Shown here piece by piece: positions 34,514-41,703 of a stretch of 42,682 nt of DNA. Position 1 is the stretch's first letter. Each line of letters begins with the position of its first letter. The notes under the pieces are model-generated. The model worked only from the letters and a program-made list of their open reading frames with translations, made no database searches and had not been told where the DNA came from. The position numbers were made by a program, and so were the translations under genes. This stretch comes from Pyrinomonadaceae bacterium (GTDB lineage: Bacteria > Acidobacteriota > Blastocatellia > Pyrinomonadales > Pyrinomonadaceae). The stretch is taken from NCBI GenBank assembly GCA_025922875.1, contig JAICGZ010000013.1, positions 1-42,682 on the forward strand. Reading direction: 5' to 3'.

Positions 34514-35899
34514 TTAACGCGGCATCTGGCTCTCGACCATCAACTCATTGTTGACTGCAAAAAGACCGGGAACGCTCCGCGCGCGTGCATACGCAACGTT
34601 CCTGTCGCCCTCGTTATCCACCACGCCCTTGAGTGTCGCTCGTCCGCGATCGACGATTATGTGAATGGCCTGACGCGAACCGACACCGTATCTGAACAGT
34701 GGTGAATCGAAACCATAGATCTCGCGATAGAGCGCTCGACGAAGCCGCTCGTCGTTGGGTGAAACCGGCAGCACTTCGATCTCGTTGATTACGCGACTGA
34801 CGCCCGATATGTCCTCGATTACGTCTTCGGCTCTCGATTTGGTATCGGGCGGAGTCGTAACCTGGCCGCGCAGCACCACCGTGTTGTCGGGAAGTACTTC
34901 AAACTCGATCCAATCGAAAACACTGTAGTACGGAAGATCGGAAAGCAATTCGTGCCTGACCTCACGAGCAATCGCGCCTGCCGAGGGTGCGAGGCGGCGA
35001 TTAAGACTCACGCGTTGTCCCTGGGCACTTTGCGAGTTACTTTGTCGCGGCATACTCCGCGAATTTCGCGCGGCGATGGGCGCCGCTGGTCTCGACCAGT
35101 TCCAGGTGACATGATTCAAGAACGCCAAATCGTCGAGATTCGCTCTCACGCGAAACCAGTCGCGCATCGCCCTCGCGCTGGTATTGTGCTTTCGCAAAAA
35201 GTCGTCGATCGCTTTGGCATTGTTTAAGACTATGTTCAAGTCATCCGTGTTCAAGTTGCCTGATCTATCGGATTCATCCTCGAGCCGGTCAAGAGTGTTC
35301 TCAAACGTCGCGACGACCTTATTCATGAAGTCCTCGTACACCGTATCATCGAGGCGGCTACGGTCAAGCGACCCTTCAAAGCTGTCGCGAAAATCGTTCG
35401 CGGCCTCCTCCAGGCGGTCGATCACCTGTCGCGTCGACGCTCTGTTCATCGCCGTATCAGTAGATGGTACCCATACCCAGGCGATCGAGTACGCGCGGGC
35501 CAGTTGCTCGAGATTCGTCTTTACGTGATTCCAGTTTGTCTGCGCGGCAGGCGTGAGCTTGTGACTCTTCATAAACATGTCCAGTTGCAGACCGCGGCGA
35601 AGCACCTCTCTCACGTCCGACGCGATAGTGAAGTCGTCATCCATCCGGTCCTTGAGTCGATCGGCCGCTAACTCAAATTCATCTACCAGCGCATTGAACT
35701 GGTCTTCCAAATTGCTGTCGTCAAGCCGGCCTCGATCCAGCGCCGCGTCCACGCTGGTGCTAAATCGATCCGTATTCGTTTCCAGGCTGCTGATTAACTG
35801 CTTCGTTGCAGCCGTCGTCCTCAGCTGTTGACCATCCGCCGCGGGCACCTGGAGGACGGCGAGCAATATAACGAAGGTTAAAAGTGCAAACAATCTCAT
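34514..35899 (-). CDS. Secreted protein with two helical repeats and two BON domains (paralogue 2)
   Basis: 461 residues with a clear signal peptide (RLFALLTFVILLAVLQVPAA, cleavage near ADGQQ). Two helical units (SLETNTDRFSTSVDAALDRG and RLEEAANDFRDSFEGSLDRS) each end in a W-x-W (AWVW, TWNW). A linker (SRSMPRQSNSQSAQGQ) leads to two BON domains at IAREVRHELLSDLPYY and NDERLRRALYREIYG. It is about half identical to the protein at 6284-7681 over its whole length, with the BON part closest. AGGAGACGAGAGG lies before the ATG. The upstream region holds several palindromes, including 36018-36030. Confidence 0.87.
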   Translation of the reverse strand: MRLFALLTFVILLAVLQVPAADGQQLRTTAATKQLISSLETNTDRFSTSVDAALDRGRLDDSNLEDQFNALVDEFELAADRLKDRMDDDFTIASDVREVLRRGLQLDMFMKSHKLTPAAQTNWNHVKTNLEQLARAYSIAWVWVPSTDTAMNRASTRQVIDRLEEAANDFRDSFEGSLDRSRLDDTVYEDFMNKVVATFENTLDRLEDESDRSGNLNTDDLNIVLNNAKAIDDFLRKHNTSARAMRDWFRVRANLDDLAFLNHVTWNWSRPAAPIAARNSRSMPRQSNSQSAQGQRVSLNRRLAPSAGAIAREVRHELLSDLPYYSVFDWIEFEVLPDNTVVLRGQVTTPPDTKSRAEDVIEDISGVSRVINEIEVLPVSPNDERLRRALYREIYGFDSPLFRYGVGSRQAIHIIVDRGRATLKGVVDNEGDRNVAYARARSVPGLFAVNNELMVESQMPR

Positions 35900-36017
35900 T
35901 TCCTCTCGTCTCCTTTCTTGGTTGGCTCACAATAGTTGAGCATTCGTCAAAAACAACAAAACTTACAAAACGCCAGAAAGCTTTCGTTCAGTCGTCGAGA
36001 AGAGATGATCGGGATCG

Positions 36018-36030
36018 TGTAACGGTTACA
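36018..36030. promoter_or_regulatory. Perfect palindrome TGTAAC-G-GTTACA
   Basis: Six-base arms around a single base, about 120 bases upstream of the BON paralogue 2 start. The size and position suit a dimeric repressor or activator site. No regulator gene for it is visible. Confidence 0.4.
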
Positions 36031-36270
36031 ATCGCAGGTTGTATCGTTTCCAGCCCGAATGCGAACAGTTATCTGCTCTCTCGTCTCGATCATGCGGAAA
36101 GACCTGGCTAGTTGATTAATAGACACAAGTATAATGCCCCGGTAACTACAGTTCTTGCGCTATTCGTGAAGAAGTTTGGAAGTTATTGTTGCTTCAAAGT
36201 TCGTGCTGTTCGACACCGATCACAACCTGGACCACACACGATAGGACGTGAGTAAAATCACTTCTTGTGC

Positions 36271-36284
36271 AGGTGTAATCACCT
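36271..36284. promoter_or_regulatory. Candidate operator AGGTGTAATCACCT
   Basis: Five-base arms AGGTG and CACCT around TAAT. The core GTGTAATCAC equals the reverse complement of the core at 24298-24307. A related but looser site (GTGAGTAAAATCAC) lies at 36249-36262, so the two could act together. Confidence 0.42.
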
Positions 36285-36303
36285 ACGTTGTGTTCACTGC
36301 AAC

Positions 36304-36489
36304 GGCTTTGCCCGAAGAGTTTGATTTCTCTGTGCAACCTCTGTGTCCTCTGTGTCTCTGTGGTGGTTTTTACGAATCATCTCCAATTAGGAGAAGAACT
36401 CTCGCGCAAAGGCGCAAAGCGCTACCGCGTTTCCAGGGGGTTTTCTTTGCGCCTTTGCGTGAGAAAAATGTTTCGCACAGAGGTCTCCA
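36304..36489. repeat. CACAGAG repeat, copy 9, composite with the GCGCCTTTGCG module
   Basis: Starts GGCTTTGCCCGAAGAGT, then CTCTGTGCAACCTCTGTG and a loop sharing TTTTTACGAAT with copy 1. Next comes a second hairpin with perfect 15-base arms, CGCAAAGGCGCAAAG at 36405-36419 and CTTTGCGCCTTTGCG at 36445-36459, followed by CGCACAGAGGTCTCC. It ends 21 bases from the L,D-transpeptidase stop. Confidence 0.9.
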
Positions 36490-36510
36490 AATGTGAGCGC
36501 TTTCGGTTTA

Positions 36511-37860
36511 TCACCCCGGCTCGTCCTTAGCCCGCTGGGCAATAAGAGACACAGTCTTCCCACTTTCAAGCGCGCGCCCCGCCTCGATATCGGAGATCCG
36601 CACCACGAACTGTTCGTCGTCGCTCACTCGCCCGAGCAACTTCACCAGCGTTTCGCCGTCGAGTCTTGATGTGTCGACGCCGCTCGACCGCAGCTCCTCG
36701 CGCAGTTTCTCCGCCGTGTTCGTGCCGCGGTCGTAAACATCCGGGTAGAGATGTAGTACGCCTGCCTCAATGACTGCAGTGTCGTAGTTAATGTCGACGG
36801 GCAGCGATTCGTCGAGGGTTAAGACGATGCGTTCGGTGCTGCTCCTCGCCCGCTCGATCTTCTTGCGGGCATCGGAGAGCCGCCGTGCCGACGCGATCTT
36901 TTTCGTCAAGTCGAAGATGTCGTCCGTGAGCATGCGTATGCAGCCGTGCGAGACGAGATTACCGATGTCGGAGGGTTTGGCCGCTTCGTGGATCAGGTAC
37001 GCGTCGCCGAGTGGAATCTTTATCTTACCGATCGGATTTCTTGGATCGTTCGCGGGGATACGTTCGTAAGGCTCGACCGATGACTGCCGGACCCACGCGC
37101 TGTTGGGCGGAATCCAGGCTGGATTCAGAATGATTCTGTTGGCCGCGCGCTCACCTATAGGGACTGGAAAAGCTTTGCGGCCGATGCCTACCGGATAAGT
37201 TTTGACCTCTTTGCCGTCTTGCCAGAGCGTCAGCAGAAACGCGGGCACGTTGAGGCTGATGCTGATGTTCCCCTGTCCTCCTTTCAGCGATGTCCGCACA
37301 ATACGCCCGCCGGTCAACTCATCCGAACGTACCGATTCATCAATGCCGATTGCGTCATTAGTCGACGTCATCTGCCCTGACGTAACGGGTGGACCAACTG
37401 CTGTCTGCGTTGTTAAAGCAATCGGTTCCGTCCGCCTGGTTTCATCGGCGTAAGTGATCTGCGCCCAGACTTCGCCGGCGAAATCCTCAGGAGTTTCAAT
37501 TTGAGTTTGGAACGTGCCGCTGCCCTGTTCGGTAGGTTGGGGAATCGTCTTGAGTTCGACGAAACGATCATCGTCGGCGATGATCGGGCGGTACAAGAGC
37601 CTGGCGTCTCTTGCGCCCGGCGCGCGGACGGTGAACGTCACCTCTTCAGCCGTAGCAATCTTCCAGTCTCCTGCGCCCTCGTCGACGGGCGACACTTCAA
37701 GCAGCGGCTGTCTGGCGGCAGCATCGGCCGGGCGCTCGCCTGCGCCAGCACTGGATGCCGTCCCCGTATTATCAACAACCTCTCGGCAAGCTCCTGCCAG
37801 AGTGGTGAGCACTATCACCACAACGAGTACGGCGCAATTCTTACTAACCGTCAAACTCAA
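36511..37860 (-). CDS. L,D-transpeptidase (YkuD) lipoprotein
   Basis: 449 residues. A lipoprotein signal (VVIVLTTLAGAC, Cys near 25) is followed by an Ala/Ser/Thr-rich linker and a beta-rich region (~65-155). The YkuD domain has NPAWIPPNSAWVRQ, then IHEAAKPSDIGNLVSHGCIR with catalytic His and Cys near 302-304. A further ~110 residues follow, including a LysM-like or structural tail (RISDIEAGRALESGKT). The enzyme would form 3-3 cross-links in peptidoglycan or attach proteins to it. The start is a TTG with GGAGGAGGG five bases upstream; a second TTG two codons later is possible. Two palindromes lie just upstream. Confidence 0.9.
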   Translation of the reverse strand: MSLTVSKNCAVLVVVIVLTTLAGACREVVDNTGTASSAGAGERPADAAARQPLLEVSPVDEGAGDWKIATAEEVTFTVRAPGARDARLLYRPIIADDDRFVELKTIPQPTEQGSGTFQTQIETPEDFAGEVWAQITYADETRRTEPIALTTQTAVGPPVTSGQMTSTNDAIGIDESVRSDELTGGRIVRTSLKGGQGNISISLNVPAFLLTLWQDGKEVKTYPVGIGRKAFPVPIGERAANRIILNPAWIPPNSAWVRQSSVEPYERIPANDPRNPIGKIKIPLGDAYLIHEAAKPSDIGNLVSHGCIRMLTDDIFDLTKKIASARRLSDARKKIERARSSTERIVLTLDESLPVDINYDTAVIEAGVLHLYPDVYDRGTNTAEKLREELRSSGVDTSRLDGETLVKLLGRVSDDEQFVVRISDIEAGRALESGKTVSLIAQRAKDEPG

Positions 37861-38042
37861 CTTTACCCTCCTCCTTTGACGATCTGCTTCGGACAGCAGC
37901 GCGCCGAAATCAAATATGTTCTAAGTTAACTTTGGGCGACGATGCCGGCATCGGTCGGACCACCTAAGACGCGTGAGTGATTTCAGCCAGGCGCAAACAT
38001 TTTGAAATCAATCGGACATGGTTCAGACAGAGATCGCAGCGG
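37861..38042. other. Promoter region of the L,D-transpeptidase gene with two palindromes
   Basis: Contains AAGTTAACTT (37923-37932) and CGATGCCGGCATCG (37940-37953), both perfect palindromes, 63-93 bases upstream of the start on the minus strand. A looser TGAGTGATTTCAG at 37974-37986 resembles half of the GTG-N4-CAC sites. No ORF is present. Confidence 0.45.
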
Positions 38043-38190
38043 TGCTTTGCCTCGAAAGTCTGATGATAAGGTGATCGTGCAAAGCCTGATAAGGGTATTG
38101 AGGGCGGCGACCGGCGCAACTGTAGGGGCGGCTACGGAGTGCCGCCCCTACAGTTGCGCCCTTGAAGTTCTGACTCTTGAGCAAAGCCCG
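38043..38190. repeat. GGGGCGGC hairpin repeat with perfect 20-base arms
   Basis: Left arm 38113-38132 and right arm 38141-38160 pair without a mismatch around the loop TACGGAGT. Outer flanks read GCTTTGCCTCGAAAGTCTGA at 38044-38063 and, inverted and decayed, TTGAGCAAAGC. The outer GCTTTGC ends resemble those of the CACAGAG repeats, so the two families share ends. A second, decayed copy is at 1-95. Confidence 0.88.
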
Positions 38191-38214
38191 CTACTCAGCG
38201 CCGATCTCTAATGT

Positions 38215-38228
38215 AGGTGTTACCACTT
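38215..38228. promoter_or_regulatory. Candidate operator AGGTGTTACCACTT
   Basis: Core GTGTTACCAC (38217-38226) is the reverse complement of GTGGTAACAC at 7756-7765. It lies 68 bases before the ATG of the broken lipoprotein gene at 38296. Confidence 0.4.
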
Positions 38229-38295
38229 AACTCTTGAGTGAAAGTTCGGACGAACGTGTTCTTTGACGTTGTTATGCTCGTTCAAGGGGGGAACA

Positions 38296-38522
38296 ATGAG
38301 AGGAAAAATTGTTGCGGCACTGATCTCGGGAATCGTGCTTATGAGTTTTATGGCGGGCTGTGATCGTGAAGACCCAAAGTTCGTGTAACGGGAACAGTCC
38401 GCGCAGTGGCTCTCGTCGATCTCGAGCGTGAGATAGGCTGGGATCTCGATCCGCAAATCGAGGCTGAACTTGAAGACGTTAAAGCGGTGATCGTTGCTTC
38501 GTCTGTACAGCGATTGCAGTAA
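38296..38522 (+). pseudogene. Frameshifted small lipoprotein gene
   Basis: The ATG at 38296 has AGGGGGG just upstream and encodes MRGKIVAALISGIVLM then SFMAGCDREDPKFV before a stop at 38386-38388; AGC is a good lipobox. In the frame from 38385 the chain goes on as VTGTVRAVALVDLEREIGWD and LDPQIEAELEDVKAVIV to a stop at 38520-38522. Adding one base near 38382 (for example TTC CGT GTA) joins both parts into one ~75-residue lipoprotein. The total of 227 bases is two more than a multiple of three, as a one-base loss requires. Either this is a recent pseudogene or an assembly error. Its product is not a family I recognise. It is too short in either frame to be called by usual length limits. Confidence 0.65.
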
Positions 38523-38524
38523 CC

Positions 38525-38630
38525 GGCTTTGCCCGAAAAGTCCTGATCGGACTTCTTCTCTGTGCAATCTCTGTGTCCTCTGTGCCTTTGTGTTAAGGAT
38601 CATTCGTAAAAACAACCACAGAGACACAGG
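38525..38630. repeat. CACAGAG hairpin repeat, copy 10
   Basis: Starts GGCTTTGCCCGAAAAGT, as copy 1 does, but its loop (38593-38617) is the exact reverse complement of 25 bases of the copy 1 loop. The right arm stops after GAGACACAGG, so it is truncated. It begins three bases after the broken lipoprotein stop. Confidence 0.9.
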
Positions 38631-38761
38631 CGTTGATTTCGGCTGCCTGCTCGACCCGCCTGAATTTCTTATCCCTCAAGCTGTTGGCCCACCGGCGATC
38701 TTTCGGCCGAAACCGTTCCGGATACACATCCGGTTCGGACAGGCGTTTTAGCGCAAATAGT

Positions 38762-39637
38762 ATGGCGAGTCTATGGAACATGGGTGGGCTGACATTGAGA
38801 GAATTGGCCGGGCGCGTCTGGGGTGAACTCAGTGAAGATTCCATCCTTGGCTGGTCGGCGCAGCTCTCCTTTTATTTCCTGCTCTCCATGTTCCCGACAC
38901 TCTTCTTTCTGTTGGTCCTCTTTGGCTTTTCCGTCGGCCAGGGAACTGAGATACGCGAGGCCCTGATCGGTTACTTCGGCGCACTTGCACCCGAATCGGC
39001 CACCCGATTGGTCGATCGGATCATCCGCCAGATTACTGAAGGAGCCAGCGGAAGCGGACTTCTCTGGAGCCTGCTCGTAGCGGTCTGGGCGGGATCGAGT
39101 GGTATGACGGCAATAATCAGCGCGCTCAACCGCGCCTACGAAGTTGAAGAGACACGTCCCTGGTGGAAGGCGCGCTTGGTTGCTATCGCTCTGATGCTTG
39201 CGCTCGTCCTGCTAATGAGCTCTGCGCTTGTCTTACTGCTTTACGGCGCCAAGCTCGCGGAGCTGGTCGCGTCCCACTTCGGTCTCGGGAGCGGCTTCTC
39301 GATTATCTGGTCCATCCTGCGTTGGCCAGTCGTGCTTGCCTTCGTCCTGCTGGCGTTTAACCTGCTCTACCTTTACGCACCCAACCTAAAGCATTGGGAC
39401 TGGCAGTGGCTGATGCCCGGCACAGTTGTAGGGGTTGGTCTATGGTTGCTGGTGTCGGTCGGGTTCGACTTCTACCTCTCTTACTTCAACACGTATGACA
39501 TGACGTATGGCTCGCTCGGGACGGTGGTTGTGCTGTTACTCTGGTTCTACCTGACAGGAATAGCCATCCTCGTCGGAGGTGAGGTCAACTCCGAGATCGA
39601 GCGAGCTTCCGACAAAGTGGGGGACGCGGAACCGTAA
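38762..39637 (+). CDS. YihY/BrkB-family membrane protein
   Basis: About 292 residues with six or so hydrophobic helices. The N-terminal amphipathic start (LRELAGRVWGELSEDSILGW) and the phrase AQLSFYFLLSMFPTLFFL are the family signature, as are LNRAYEVEETRPWWKAR and YGSLGTVVVLLLWFYLTG near the end. The family was once called ribonuclease BN by mistake; its real function is unknown, and it sits in the inner membrane. The frame extends to 38633 through non-conserved DNA next to repeat copy 10. The ATG at 38762 is chosen, with no strong ribosome site; an ATG at 38780 is also possible. Confidence 0.88.
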   Translation: MASLWNMGGLTLRELAGRVWGELSEDSILGWSAQLSFYFLLSMFPTLFFLLVLFGFSVGQGTEIREALIGYFGALAPESATRLVDRIIRQITEGASGSGLLWSLLVAVWAGSSGMTAIISALNRAYEVEETRPWWKARLVAIALMLALVLLMSSALVLLLYGAKLAELVASHFGLGSGFSIIWSILRWPVVLAFVLLAFNLLYLYAPNLKHWDWQWLMPGTVVGVGLWLLVSVGFDFYLSYFNTYDMTYGSLGTVVVLLLWFYLTGIAILVGGEVNSEIERASDKVGDAEP

Positions 39638-39701
39638 ATCCAATGGCTTTACACAAGAGAGACAATGGCTCGCTTCTCGCAGCCTCAATTGTTTTGATCG
39701 A

Positions 39702-39767
39702 TTTGCGTGAGAAAAATGTTTCGCACAGAGGTCTCCAAAGATGATTTGAGTACTTTCGGGCAAAGCC
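39702..39767. repeat. CACAGAG-family repeat, copy 11 (fragment)
   Basis: Only the second half of the composite form remains: TTTGCGTGAGAAAAATGTTT and CGCACAGAGGTCTCCAAA, as in copy 9, ending ACTTTCGGGCAAAGCC. It lies 64 bases after the BrkB gene stop. Confidence 0.85.
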
Positions 39768-39790
39768 TATCGGATTATTGGAGCATGTCA

Positions 39791-39800
39791 TACCGCGGTA
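39791..39800. promoter_or_regulatory. Palindrome TACCGCGGTA upstream of the histidine kinase
   Basis: A perfect ten-base palindrome 50 bases before the preferred start of the kinase gene. Short enough to occur by chance, so only a weak candidate. Confidence 0.2.
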
Positions 39801-39850
39801 CGATCCCGTACAGATGACAGACACGCGATATGGTACTTAGGGCAATTTCG

Positions 39851-40987
39851 ATGTCCCACCGGACGCGCCAATTCCTGCTTGTTTACTTGTTGCCGTTACT
39901 CACAGTTCCGGCGGCCACCGGGCTTACGATTGCGCTTATTCACCTGACTAATGAGAATCGAACTCTTTCTCTTTTGTTCTTTGCCGCCATCATGGTGAGC
40001 ACGTGGTGTGGCGGTAAAATTTCCGGTCTGATCGCTACAGCATTCTCGCTCGTCAGTCTCGCGTTCTTATTAAGAGAGCCTTTCACTAGTTACAGCGTGC
40101 TCGAGTCTGACATGCCGCTGCTCTTAGTTTTTTCGCTGCTGGCAATCGTCATGATCTATCTGGCTGATTTCCGTCACCGTTCGGAAATGCAGCTACGCCG
40201 CACCAATGAAGAATTGGAGCGACGTGTTGCCGAACGCACGGCCGAACTCGCAGAAGCCAACGCCGTGAAAGACGAGTTCCTCGGAATGGTGTCTCACGAT
40301 CTCCGCACCCCGTTAACTTCAATCCTCGGATGGCTCGAGATAGCGGAGCGAGGTGGTGTCGCAAATGAGTCAACCGCAAAGGCGCTGTCAGTAATTAAAA
40401 GAAATGCCGTGATGCAATCGGAGTTAATTAACAATCTGCTCGATGTCACTGCAATGACTGACGGCAAGCTAAAGCTGGATCTGAAGGCTGTGGATGTAAG
40501 CAGCCTCATCGAATCGGGCAGCCAGCGCTTTTACCCAACCATTGCAGAGAAAAGAATAAAGCTCGAGCGCGAAATCAAAGATGACATTCCCACTGTATAT
40601 GCCGACCAGGACCGTCTCGCTCAAGTAATCGATAATCTTCTGGCTAATGCGATCAAATTCACTCCGCCCGAGGGACGCATCCGGGTAGGGTTGGAGAAGA
40701 TTGATTCAAGCGTCCGGCTGACTGTCGCCGATACAGGTGAGGGGATTGATTCGGAGTTGTTGCCGTATGTCTTCAATCGGTTCCGTCAAGGTCTAGCGCA
40801 TCGGGCTCCCCATAGCGTCGGACTTGGTCTATCGATCGTAAAGCAGGTAATCGAAGCTCACGGCGGCACCGTCGAAGCCAGCAGCAATGGCCGGGGAAAA
40901 GGGGCCACTTTTATAGTCACGCTGCCTTACCAGCAGGCTACTACCAGGACTCCAAAATATTTCAAGGTAGCGCAGATGAAGAATTAG
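39851..40987 (+). CDS. Orphan sensor histidine kinase
   Basis: About 378 residues. Four hydrophobic helices (DUF4118-like, to about residue 100) lead to a coiled-coil linker (RRTNEELERRVAERTAELAE), then the HisKA domain with MVSHDLRTPLTSI (His ~151) and the ATPase domain with N box NLLANAIKFTPP, G1 DTGEGID, F box FNRFRQG and G2 GLGLSIVKQ. All catalytic boxes are intact. No response regulator gene is adjacent, so its partner is elsewhere. The frame opens with an ATG at 39830, but AGGG eight bases before the ATG at 39851 favours the latter. No periplasmic sensor domain of size is present; the signal is probably sensed in the membrane. Confidence 0.9.
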   Translation: MSHRTRQFLLVYLLPLLTVPAATGLTIALIHLTNENRTLSLLFFAAIMVSTWCGGKISGLIATAFSLVSLAFLLREPFTSYSVLESDMPLLLVFSLLAIVMIYLADFRHRSEMQLRRTNEELERRVAERTAELAEANAVKDEFLGMVSHDLRTPLTSILGWLEIAERGGVANESTAKALSVIKRNAVMQSELINNLLDVTAMTDGKLKLDLKAVDVSSLIESGSQRFYPTIAEKRIKLEREIKDDIPTVYADQDRLAQVIDNLLANAIKFTPPEGRIRVGLEKIDSSVRLTVADTGEGIDSELLPYVFNRFRQGLAHRAPHSVGLGLSIVKQVIEAHGGTVEASSNGRGKGATFIVTLPYQQATTRTPKYFKVAQMKN

Positions 40988-41027
40988 GTTGCGGCTGGGA
41001 AGTGGCGGCCACGAACAAACACAATGA

Positions 41028-41618
41028 TCAGCCGGCAATCCACTTGCCGATTACGCCGAAAGCACTTAAGAGACCAAGGATCGTTAGGCCGGCGATCGCG
41101 GCAAGCGCACTCGCAACCCACCACCCTCGCCGCGGCGAATTGCTCAAGGCTCCGGCCCAACCGATGGCAGCCCACAGCAGTCCTTCGATCAAAAACCAAG
41201 GCTCGTTGAAGAAAAGCGCTTGCAAGTCGGCTTGGCGCCGGTCGATCGTCTTCCAGAAGGGATATGGAATCGTAAGTTGACCGGTAAGGCTCGCGATCCG
41301 CTGGATAATTCCGATCAGCGCGTGTGATACACATGCGACTGCGATGAACCAGCAGAGGGCGAGTAGAACAGGATGTGCGCTGGAACGTCGCCAGGCATTT
41401 CTCAACACGAGAGGTAGTGCCGCCGCTACAAACAACAGCACGCCGGCGATGGCGTTAATTCGTCGAAACTGCTCGATAGACACTGGCGTGCCCAGCATTC
41501 CGAAAGTACCACCGGCGGCGTAGTACGATCGATAGAGCCCGTAACAGAAAGCCCAAAAGGCCGCAAGCCAACTCGCCTGGCTCAGCAATCGCGCGCGTGA
41601 CTGAGAGACGGACTGCAT
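41028..41618 (-). CDS. Five-helix membrane protein of unknown function
   Basis: 196 residues with hydrophobic segments at about 15-35 (ASWLAAFWAFCYGLYRSYYA), 55-73, 83-106, 143-162 and 168-190. The loop GTFGMLGTPVSIEQFRRINA between the first two is the most polar conserved-looking part. I cannot assign a family with confidence; DUF3995-like proteins have a similar layout. TAAGGA lies just before the ATG. It lies downstream of the next membrane protein gene on the same strand (86 bases), so the two may be one unit. Confidence 0.72.
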   Translation of the reverse strand: MQSVSQSRARLLSQASWLAAFWAFCYGLYRSYYAAGGTFGMLGTPVSIEQFRRINAIAGVLLFVAAALPLVLRNAWRRSSAHPVLLALCWFIAVACVSHALIGIIQRIASLTGQLTIPYPFWKTIDRRQADLQALFFNEPWFLIEGLLWAAIGWAGALSNSPRRGWWVASALAAIAGLTILGLLSAFGVIGKWIAG

Positions 41619-41703
41619 AAATCCTTATTCAACGACTCCGGACCTGGTTGCGCGAAAGAAGTGAACTACACGGTTGCGCTTCGATTTGGAACGAGATCGC
41701 TGA

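Larger units (their letters stand above)
35900..36303. other. Long control region of the BON paralogue 2 operon
   Basis: About 400 bases with no protein-like ORF. It contains the TGTAAC-G-GTTACA palindrome (36018-36030), the imperfect GTGA-N6-TCAC at 36249-36262 and the AGGTG-TAAT-CACCT site at 36271-36284. The rest is AT-rich compared with the genes and shows no tRNA or other RNA I can recognise. Confidence 0.5.

Noticed and set aside
38296-38522. Two separate tiny genes rather than one broken gene
   Set aside because: The second half has no start codon or ribosome site of its own and joins the first half with a single base change, so a frameshift is simpler.
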